This document shows positions 4,806 through 10,029 of a DNA stretch of 10,029 nucleotides, piece by piece. Positions within the stretch are counted from its first letter, which is position 1, and the number at the start of each line of letters is the position of its first letter. The notes under the pieces were generated by a model, which saw nothing but the letters and a program-made list of their open reading frames with translations, did no database searches and had not been told where the DNA came from. The stretch is from Streptomyces sp. GTDB lineage: Bacteria; Actinomycetota; Actinomycetes; Streptomycetales; Streptomycetaceae. The stretch covers positions 1 through 10,029 of the forward strand of contig DOWQ01000702.1 in assembly GCA_003519485.1 (NCBI GenBank), read 5' to 3'. Made by a program: the position numbers and the translations under genes.

Positions 4806-6287
4806 ATGACTACCGTCGATGACCGATCGTCCGTGGAAGCCGGCGGAGCCCCCAGTACGGGCTTGTACACGTACGACCTCGCCCCGACGAAGAAGGAGGG
4901 GCGCCGCTGGGGCACGTACAACGTCTTCACATTGTGGGCAAACGATGTGCACAGCCTCGGAAACTACGCCTTCGCCATCGGCCTCTTCGCCCTCGGGTTG
5001 AACGTATGGGGCATTCTGGCAGCCTTCGCGCTCGCTTCCGTCCTGCTCTTTCTCCTGCTGACGCTGTCCGGGTTCATGGGCCACAAGACGGGCGTTCCCT
5101 TTCCCGTCATGAGCCGCATAGCGTTCGGCATCAAAGGTGCACAGATACCGGCGGTCATCCGTGGTGCCGTCGCCATCGCCTGGTTCGGTATCCAGACCTA
5201 TCTTGCCTCTTCGGTACTGAGTGCCCTTCTCGTGGCGATGTTCCCCGGCCTACGCGCCCTGGACTCCGACTCCCTGCTCGGACAGTCGACGCTCGGCTGG
5301 ATCACTTTCCTGGCTCTCTGGGCCCTTCAAGTGCTGATCGTCAGCTACGGAATGCAGATGATCAGGCGCTACATGGCCTGGGCGGCGCCCATGACGCTGA
5401 TCACCATGTGTGCCCTCGCGGTGTGGATGTTCGTCCGCGCGGACGGCTCGATCTCGCTGGCCATTGACGAACCGCTCACCGGTGGCGCAATGTGGCTGCA
5501 GATTCTGCAGGGTGCCGCGCTGTGGGTCGTGATCTACGGAACGTTCGTGCTGAACTTCTGCGACTTCACCCGTTCCGCCGAGAGCCGGGCCTCCATCGTT
5601 CGCGGAAACGTGATCGGTATCCCGGTGAACATGCTGTTCTTCGCCGTCATCGTGGCGGTCCTCAGCGGGGCCCAGTTCAAGCTCGACGGTCACATCATCA
5701 CCAGCCCCACGGATATTGTCGCGACCATCCCGAACATGTTCCTGTTGGCAGCGGCCTCACTCGCCCTCATTGCTCTGACGGTCGCGGTGAATCTGCTCGC
5801 CAACTTCGTGGCACCGATCTACACACTGGTCAATCTCTTCCCGCGTCGGCTGAATTTCCGCCGGGCCGGTCTGGTGAGCGCAATCCTGGGCCTGGTGATC
5901 CTGCCCTGGAACCTCTACAACAGCCCGGTCGTGGTGAACTACTTCCTCGGCGGGCTCGGCGCCCTGCTCGGACCGCTCTTCGGCGTGATCATGGCTGACT
6001 ACTGGCTGCTGCGGAAGGCATGTGTGAACGTCCCCGACCTTTATACGGAGGACTACCGGGGCGAATACCACTACCGCGGCGGTGTCAATATGCGGGCTGT
6101 CTGGGCATTCGTCCCCAGCGCCGCGATCGCCGTTGTCCTCGCGCTGGTGCCCGTCTTCCACTCCGTGGCCGGATTCTCCTGGTTCATCGGCGCCCTGGCC
6201 GCTGCCGCCCTGTATGCCGTCATCGCGGACCGCACCGCGCAGATCCGGGACGTGGACGGCGAGGCCATCGCCGTCGCCACTGAATGA
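4806..6287 (+). CDS. NCS1-family nucleobase/hydantoin-type cation symporter
   Basis: The 493-residue membrane transporter belongs to the nucleobase:cation symporter-1 family, which imports purines, pyrimidines, allantoin or hydantoins with H+ or Na+. The N-terminus LYTYDLAPTKKEGRRWGTYN and the first helix WANDVHSLGNYAFAIGLFAL are family-typical. About 12 membrane segments can be counted. WFGIQ (126-130) places a Trp and a Gln at the spacing of the Mhp1 substrate residues W117/Q121. DFTR (253-256), N329/N333 (NLLAN) and DYWLLRK (398-404) are further family landmarks. GGAG lies 7 bases before ATG 4806. The cupin follows 35 bases downstream in the same operon. The exact substrate cannot be told from sequence by eye. 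Base composition looks slightly less GC-rich than the neighbours. Confidence 0.93.
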   Translation: MTTVDDRSSVEAGGAPSTGLYTYDLAPTKKEGRRWGTYNVFTLWANDVHSLGNYAFAIGLFALGLNVWGILAAFALASVLLFLLLTLSGFMGHKTGVPFPVMSRIAFGIKGAQIPAVIRGAVAIAWFGIQTYLASSVLSALLVAMFPGLRALDSDSLLGQSTLGWITFLALWALQVLIVSYGMQMIRRYMAWAAPMTLITMCALAVWMFVRADGSISLAIDEPLTGGAMWLQILQGAALWVVIYGTFVLNFCDFTRSAESRASIVRGNVIGIPVNMLFFAVIVAVLSGAQFKLDGHIITSPTDIVATIPNMFLLAAASLALIALTVAVNLLANFVAPIYTLVNLFPRRLNFRRAGLVSAILGLVILPWNLYNSPVVVNYFLGGLGALLGPLFGVIMADYWLLRKACVNVPDLYTEDYRGEYHYRGGVNMRAVWAFVPSAAIAVVLALVPVFHSVAGFSWFIGALAAAALYAVIADRTAQIRDVDGEAIAVATE

Positions 6288-6322
6288 GTCCCGAGACGGC
6301 CCGCGACTGGAGGAGAAACCCG

Positions 6323-6631
6323 ATGACGACCACAGCCCGGGCCACGGTGCAGCACGAGGACGAGCGCGTGCGGGTCACGCGCTGGGACTTCGAGCCGGGA
6401 GCCAGCACAGGCCGGCACGTACACGACCACGACTACGTCGTGGTGCCTCTCACCGACGGCACGACCGGCATCCGCACACCCGACGGGACGGAGACCCCGT
6501 CACAGCTGAGGGCCGGCGAGTCCTACGCCCGCCCTGCCGGCGCCGAGCACGAGGTCGTCAACACCGGCAGCTCCTGGCTGGCCTTCGTCGAGATCGAGCT
6601 CAAAGAACCTGCGGCAACGGCGCCGGCGTGA
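6323..6631 (+). CDS. Small cupin-domain protein, BauB-like
   Basis: The 102-residue single-domain cupin has a second motif, GESYARPAGAEHEVVN (65-80), that fits the consensus G-X5-P-X-G-X2-H-X3-N exactly. The first motif has HVHDHD (32-37) with HxH, but the usual metal-binding Glu is absent (Tyr/Val at that place). Extra Asp/His residues nearby may substitute. The pattern RVRVTRWDFEPGAS...HDHDYVVVPLTDG resembles the BauB cupin of the beta-alanine degradation operon of Pseudomonas. This is recalled, not searched. The function of BauB itself is poorly defined. GGAGGAG lies 7 bases before ATG 6323, so I reject the start 39 bases upstream. Placement behind the NCS1 symporter suggests a role with the imported compound. 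Confidence 0.88.
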   Translation: MTTTARATVQHEDERVRVTRWDFEPGASTGRHVHDHDYVVVPLTDGTTGIRTPDGTETPSQLRAGESYARPAGAEHEVVNTGSSWLAFVEIELKEPAATAPA

Positions 6632-6655
6632 TCATGGGCCGTGCCCCATCGCGGC

Positions 6656-6692
6656 GAGCCGGGCGACTGCGACCACCGCAGGCGCCCGGCTC
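6656..6692. terminator. Bidirectional terminator hairpin
   Basis: GAGCCGGGCG (6656-6665) pairs with 6683-6692. After one A/G mismatch, CTGCG (6667-6671) pairs with CGCAG (6677-6681) around the loop ACCAC. The 37-base hairpin lies between the convergent cupin gene (ends 6631) and the minus-strand gene ending at 6711, so it can serve both. Confidence 0.8.
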
Positions 6693-6710
6693 CCGGGCGT
6701 GCGTGACCGC

Positions 6711-6947
6711 TCACTCGTAGTCGTACTTCATGCCGATGCCGAGCGTGCTCTGCGCCGGTAGGACGACGATGTCGAGCACCGGGGGCACGAGCAGCTCGGC
6801 CAGCCGGGCCGTCTCGTCGGGCGTCCGGTTGCGGGTCTGGTTGCGCAGCGAGAACCGCAGCGCGGTGGGGAACTGGCCGAACGCGGCGGGCCGTTGGGCG
6901 GCGCCCGCGCCGGAGCCGTCCCGGTGCCGGAGATCAGACGTTGGCAT
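6711..6947 (-). pseudogene. Truncated ABC exporter membrane subunit (remnant, 78 codons)
   Basis: This reading frame starts at ATG 6947, overlapping the last 14 bases of the ABC ATPase gene, exactly where the membrane partner of such an ATPase is normally encoded. Residues 22-43 (AFGQFPTALRFSLRNQTRNR) look like the cytoplasmic lead-in to the first helix of an ABC-2 type permease. The hydrophobic helices are then missing. The frame instead runs TPDETARLAELLVPP...GMKYDYE and stops 18 bases before a strong terminator. Such permeases normally have several hundred residues. The simplest reading is an internal deletion that kept the start, a C-terminal piece and the terminator. I do not recognise the C-terminal piece, so fusion to another gene is possible. 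Confidence 0.6.
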
Positions 6948-7629
6948 GGCCGTCCTCCCGAGAGGCGGTGCGCGGCCTCAGCCGCCCGTCGACCAGGTCC
7001 TCCAGGCGGTCGAAGCGATCCTGTTCGAAGACGAGATGAGTGATGATCACGACGGCCCGGCCGCGCGACCGCAGGTCCTCGACCAGGCCCCAGAAGTGCA
7101 GATACGTCTCCCAGTCGAAGCCCTGGTACGGCTCGTCCAGCAGCAGTACGTCGGGGTCGTGCAGCAGCGCGAGGGTGAGGTTCAGCTTCTGCAGGGTCCC
7201 GCCCGAGAGCTCACCGGCGGGCTTCGTCTCGTACTGCTCGTAGCCCAGCCGGTGCATCAGTTCGCGGCCCCGGTCGAGGTCCGGCAGCCGGTGCGCGGCG
7301 GCGAAGTAGCGCAGATGCTGGCCGACGGTGAGGTTGTGGTTGAGGACGGGAACCTGCGGGCAGTAGCCGAGACTTCCGGCGAGACGGACCTCGCCGCGGT
7401 CGACGGCCAGGGTGCCGGCCAGCGACTTGAGGAGGGTCGACTTGCCGGAGCCGTTCTCGCCGATGACCGCGACCAACTGACCGGGCTCCACCCGCAGGTC
7501 GGCTCCCCGCAGCACCCGGTGCCGGCCGTAGGACTTGTGGACGTCGCGCGCGAGCAGCACGGCTCCGGCGCGGTCGTGAGCATCGGCGTCGGCTTGAGAT
7601 TGAGATCGAGCTCCGGGATCAGCGGTCAT
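6934..7629 (-). CDS. ABC exporter ATPase subunit
   Basis: The 231-residue nucleotide-binding subunit carries all key motifs: Walker A GENGSGKST (57-65), Q-loop Gln in YCPQVP (92), signature LSGGT (141-145), Walker B VLLLDEP (161-167) and the switch His in IITH (198). The aromatic LDEPYQGFDWETYLHFW stretch and the short length fit the ABC-2/multidrug-type exporter ATPases of actinomycetes that sit behind a TetR regulator. ATG 7629 follows GGAGG by 6 bases and overlaps the TetR stop by 11 bases, so translation is coupled. The membrane partner is the 78-codon remnant downstream, so this ATPase may have no working local transporter. Confidence 0.93.
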   Translation of the reverse strand: MTADPGARSQSQADADAHDRAGAVLLARDVHKSYGRHRVLRGADLRVEPGQLVAVIGENGSGKSTLLKSLAGTLAVDRGEVRLAGSLGYCPQVPVLNHNLTVGQHLRYFAAAHRLPDLDRGRELMHRLGYEQYETKPAGELSGGTLQKLNLTLALLHDPDVLLLDEPYQGFDWETYLHFWGLVEDLRSRGRAVVIITHLVFEQDRFDRLEDLVDGRLRPRTASREDGHANV

Positions 7630-8272
7630 GACGAGCCTCCTTCGGGTCGTGGCCGGGCGGGGCCGCGGTCAGACCGCCCGCGTAGACGCTCAGCATTTCG
7701 GGGGCCCAGCGCCCCATACCGGCCGCCGACAGGGGGTCGAAGCCGAGCACCCCGGTGAGGTGGTCCCGCAGCAGCAGCACGGCCAAGTCGTTGACCAGAA
7801 GGAACGCGGCGCGCACGGCGGGGTCGTGGCCGGGTGTCGCCATACCCGCGGCCACCAGGCCGTCCAGCGTGACCCGGCTCAGCTCGAACAGCTTGCCGAA
7901 CAGCCGGCGCCCGGCCTCGACGTCGGACAGCAGGAGCCAGCGCAGATAGGCGGGCATCGGAGAGTCCGGCGGCAGATGCCGTACGAAGGCCTCACCCAGC
8001 GATCCCGCCGCCTCCGGGCTCAGCCCCACCGCCCCGCCCTCCCCGGTCAGCTCGCCGAGCATGGCCTCGAAAGTCGCCAGCACATGACCGTCCACCGCCT
8101 CCCGCAGCCCCTCCTTGGAGCCGAAGTGGTGGACGACCAGCGCGGGCGACACTCCGGCCGCCGCGCCGACCTGCCGCATGGTCGCCGTGCCGGGGCCCTG
8201 CACGGCGAACAGCCGCAGTGCCTCGTCCCGGATGACGGCCCGGGCGGTTCGATCCTCGGAAACTGAACGCAT
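7619..8272 (-). CDS. TetR-family transcriptional regulator
   Basis: The 217-residue protein has an N-terminal TetR helix-turn-helix (about 12-58: AVIRDEALRLFAVQG, TMRQVGAAAGVSPALVVHHFGSKEGLREAV) and an all-helical ligand-binding region. It probably represses itself and the ABC genes that overlap its 3' end. I chose ATG 8272 rather than ATG 8281 because no Shine-Dalgarno is visible for either, and the predicted promoter (-10 TAGCAT at 8285-8280) puts the transcript start at about 8273, so translation would be leaderless. The open frame runs on upstream to 8641 but that part reads as the decayed GH15 gene, not as TetR. Confidence 0.92.
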   Translation of the reverse strand: MRSVSEDRTARAVIRDEALRLFAVQGPGTATMRQVGAAAGVSPALVVHHFGSKEGLREAVDGHVLATFEAMLGELTGEGGAVGLSPEAAGSLGEAFVRHLPPDSPMPAYLRWLLLSDVEAGRRLFGKLFELSRVTLDGLVAAGMATPGHDPAVRAAFLLVNDLAVLLLRDHLTGVLGFDPLSAAGMGRWAPEMLSVYAGGLTAAPPGHDPKEARHDR

Positions 8273-8299
8273 GTACAGCATGCTAAACAGTTGTTCAGT
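8262..8299. promoter_or_regulatory. 38-bp concentric palindrome, putative TetR operator
   Basis: Three nested symmetric elements share the centre 8280.5. These are ACTGAAC/GTTCAGT (8262-8268 and 8293-8299), TGT/ACA (8272-8274 and 8287-8289) and the core AGCATGCT (8277-8284). They cover the -10 box and the TetR start codon, the usual place of a self-repressing TetR operator. Confidence 0.65.
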
Positions 8300-8308
8300 A
8301 GCTGTCCA
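8280..8308 (-). promoter_or_regulatory. Putative promoter of the TetR-ABC operon
   Basis: On the minus strand, TGGACA (8308-8303), a 17-base spacer and TAGCAT (8285-8280) form a good sigma-70-like promoter. The start point of transcription falls at or one to two bases before ATG 8272. Confidence 0.5.
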
Positions 8309-8409
8309 GCCCTGGCCGGTGGTTCGTCGCTGGACGGCGCGGCCCACCGGAACCGCACGGCAGGTCCCTGTGCAGCGCCGGACGGGGTTCTGGGTGGCGC
8401 CGGCCGGGG

Positions 8410-8812
8410 CTCTCAGTACGGCCAGGTGTCGCTGCAGAGACCGACGTCTTGGCGAGGAGCACGAGCTGGTCCATGAGAGAGACGGCTTCGTCGACGCGAC
8501 CGCACCGGGCGAGGGCTTCAGCGCTCCGGCAGGAGCAGGCGAGGGAGTCGCCCTCGCTGCCGGACAGTCCGTCGGGGCCCGAGGTAGCGGTTCACGTACG
8601 GGCCGTCCTGCAGGGTCGACGGCGGCCACGGTGCCGCGCATGCGGGGGTCGTCGGCTGGGCGGTAGCCGTGGAGCAGCCCGAGGAGGAGACCCGCGTCCA
8701 GGTCGTCGCTGTGCGCGGAGCGTACGTAGCTGTTCAGGCGCGGGCTGAAGCAGCGGGGGCCGGCGAAGTCGGCGATGGCCTGTCGTTCGCGCCGCCATCG
8801 GGCCGGGGGCGG
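8410..8812 (-). pseudogene. Decayed fragment of a GH15 (glucoamylase/trehalase-like) gene
   Basis: On the minus strand three frames in turn give pieces of one GH15 C-terminal catalytic region. The first (8805-8620) reads NSYVRSAHSDDLDAG, LLHGYRPADDPRMRGTVAAV. The second (8619-8580) reads DGPYVNRYLG. The third (8579-8440) reads DGLSGSEGDSLACS, then LARCGRVDEAVSLMDQLV. GH15 proteins typically carry ...SDDLDASLL...DDPR..., DGL.GEEG.FL.CSFWL and LA..GRVDEA in that order (recalled). Frameshifts near 8620 and 8580, the lost FWL and the absence of the N-terminal domains, start and stop make it a relic. It accounts for most of the apparently gene-free stretch between the TetR and MarR genes. Bases 8309-8410 hold nothing recognisable beyond a GTCCAGC/GCTGGAC inverted repeat (8304-8335). 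Confidence 0.65.
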
Positions 8813-8839
8813 CGACAGAACAAGGGATCGACTCGGCCG

Positions 8840-9310
8840 TCAGGCCGTTTCGTCGGGGTGGAGGCGGCCGAGCAGCTCATGGAGGCTGCGGCGGCCCTCG
8901 TCATCGAGACGGTTGAAGGCCGCCGAGGTGGCCCGCATGTCCGCGCGGATCAGGCGGACGGCCTCCAGGCCCTGTTCCGTCGCGACCACGTTCTTGATGC
9001 GCCGGTCGGCCGGGTCGAGGTGCCTGGAGACCAGTCCATGGGCTTCCAGCCGGTCGACGAGCCCGGTGATGTTGGACGCGTCGCAGCCGAGCTGTCCCGC
9101 GAGAGCGCGCATGGGCAGCGGCTGCCGCAGCAGGATGAGCGTCTTGGCCTGGGTCATGGTGAGCCCCTGTACCGCGGCCGCGGCGGCGAGATCCCGGTAG
9201 TAGCCGGCGGCGGCACGGGCCAGGCGCTCCAGGAGGTCGACGTGGGTGGGGTCACTCCCCTTCGGGTCGGGGGTTTCCGGTGCCTGGCGCGGGGCGGAGA
9301 TGCGGGACAT
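8840..9310 (-). CDS. MarR-family transcriptional regulator
   Basis: The 156-residue winged-helix regulator has a recognition region LPMRALAGQLGCDASNITGLVDRLEAHGLV (65-94) and a wing DPADRRIKNVVATEQG (99-114), both classic MarR features, framed by helical dimerisation segments. It is divergent to the MFS efflux gene, so it probably represses that gene and itself and is released by the exported compound. No Shine-Dalgarno is seen before ATG 9310. A TAGACT box at 9323-9318 would place the transcript start almost on the ATG, so translation may be leaderless. The -35 for this promoter is weak. Confidence 0.93.
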   Translation of the reverse strand: MSRISAPRQAPETPDPKGSDPTHVDLLERLARAAAGYYRDLAAAAAVQGLTMTQAKTLILLRQPLPMRALAGQLGCDASNITGLVDRLEAHGLVSRHLDPADRRIKNVVATEQGLEAVRLIRADMRATSAAFNRLDDEGRRSLHELLGRLHPDETA

Positions 9311-9338
9311 GCCGCGAAGTCTAGGCGAACCTCAACGT

Positions 9339-9396
9339 TTGACTTCATCAAGCATTGACTTTACCGTTCGTTCTCATAGTTGGGTGCATTAAGCAT
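9339..9396. promoter_or_regulatory. MarR/MFS divergent control region
   Basis: TTGACTT occurs twice, 16 bases apart (9339-9345 and 9355-9361). CATCAAGCAT (9346-9355) and CATTAAGCAT (9387-9396) differ at one base. TTGA/TCAA half-sites give overlapping short palindromes, such as TTGA-N5-TCAA (9339-9351) and TCAA-N3-TTGA (9348-9358). TTGACT (9339-9344) with TACCGT (9362-9367, spacer 17 counted to the box start) could be the MFS promoter. These are candidate MarR sites. The rest of 9311-9481 shows nothing clear. Confidence 0.4.
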
Positions 9397-9481
9397 CTAT
9401 CTTTCGAGCTGGATCCTGCTGCTGGACTCCGGCCCTTCGCCCCTCCTTGCCCCGCCTTGTCCCGCCCCGAAGAGAGCGCCC

Positions 9482-10029
9482 GTGTCCCACACCGTTGCCC
9501 CGCCGCCCGGCCGAGACCGACGTGAGATCGCAGTCGTCCTCGTGCTGAGCCTCGCCGCCATGGTCGTGTCGATGATGCAGACGCTGGTGATCCCGATCCT
9601 CGGTCTGATCGGGAGCAGCCTCGGCAGCAGCGCTGCCGACGTCAGCTGGGTGACGACCGCGACCCTGCTCTCCGCAGCCGTCTTCACCCCCCTGCTCGGC
9701 CGCCTGGGCGATCAGCGCGGGAAGAAGCCGACGCTCATCGGCGTGCTGGTGGTGATGATCGCCGGCTCGGTCCTGGCGGCCACCACCGACTCGTTCCTCT
9801 GGCTGATCGTGGGCCGGGTCCTCCAGGGGGCCGCCACAGCGATCTTCCCGCTCGCGCTGTCGGTGCTCCGCGAGGAGGTCCCGGCCCACCGGCTGCCCGG
9901 AGCCATGTCACTGGTCAGCGGGACCCTCGCCTTCGGCAGCGGCTTCGCGCTGGTCGGCACCGGCCTGCTGACCCGCGGCGCCGACGCCGACTACCACCGT
10001 GTCTTCTGGCTGGCCGCCGGGCTGGCTCT
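9482..10029 (+). CDS. MFS drug/efflux transporter, DHA2-like, partial
   Basis: The first 182 residues of a major facilitator transporter run off the window end. Starting at GTG 9482, a short tail VSHTVAPPPGRDRRE precedes helix 1 (about 16-38). The helix 2-3 loop motif A LGRLGDQRGKKP (72-83) and the helix 4 motif RVLQGAATAIFPLALSVLREE (112-132) are clear. The VSWVTTATLLSAAVFTPLLG stretch is typical of the 14-helix DHA2 multidrug exporters. A weak GAAGAGAG precedes the GTG. Divergence from a MarR gene supports inducible efflux. The substrate is unknown and the remaining helices lie beyond the window. Confidence 0.9.
   Translation, partial: MSHTVAPPPGRDRREIAVVLVLSLAAMVVSMMQTLVIPILGLIGSSLGSSAADVSWVTTATLLSAAVFTPLLGRLGDQRGKKPTLIGVLVVMIAGSVLAATTDSFLWLIVGRVLQGAATAIFPLALSVLREEVPAHRLPGAMSLVSGTLAFGSGFALVGTGLLTRGADADYHRVFWLAAGLA

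Noticed and set aside
8273..8641. Extension of the TetR gene to a 340-residue protein
   Set aside because: The upstream part includes GH15 remnant sequence and unpatterned residues, the helix-turn-helix would no longer be N-terminal, and a good promoter lies inside.
8592..8798. 68-codon minus-strand frame rich in Arg and Pro
   Set aside because: It is an alternative frame of the GH15 relic and has no recognisable feature or ribosome-binding site.

Overview
The window is high-GC DNA with codon use, GTG starts, ATGA/GTGA gene overlaps and divergent regulator arrangements typical of Streptomyces or a close actinomycete. No rRNA, tRNA or insertion sequence was seen. All family names below come from reading the translations by eye. 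Nothing was searched.

Left part (1-3287, minus strand): a four-gene ABC importer operon. Its order is lipoprotein binding protein of the NMT1/THI5 (SsuA-like) family, permease, permease, and an ATPase cut off by the window edge. The first two junctions are 4-base stop/start overlaps. Divergent to it (3574-4359) is an IclR-family regulator of the PcaR/PobR type. The 286-bp gap between them holds two plausible sigma-70-like promoters. A near-identical 15-bp palindrome (GTTCG-N5-CGAAC type) sits 16-17 bases past each -10 box, which suggests that the IclR protein controls both its own gene and the importer.

Middle part (4360-6692, plus strand): a 446-bp intergenic stretch, then an NCS1-family nucleobase/hydantoin-type cation symporter and a small BauB-like cupin. 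The intergenic stretch contains several hairpins, a relic of a type I-E CRISPR array (two degenerate 29-nt repeats exactly 61 nt apart) and a promoter overlain by two palindromes. The cupin ends at a very good bidirectional terminator hairpin. Two importers of nitrogen-heterocycle type, an IclR regulator and a cupin of the beta-alanine-degradation type suggest, as inference, uptake for pyrimidine/hydantoin-like catabolism, with the enzymes outside the window.

Right part (6711-10029): a minus-strand TetR - ABC ATPase - membrane-protein operon in which the membrane gene is reduced to 78 codons. The TetR gene appears leaderless, and its start lies inside a 38-bp concentric palindrome. Upstream of it, 8410-8812 is a frameshifted fragment of a GH15 (glucoamylase/trehalase-like) gene. 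A MarR regulator (8840-9310, minus) and a divergent DHA2-type MFS efflux gene (9482 to window end, plus) finish the window and probably form a regulator/exporter pair.
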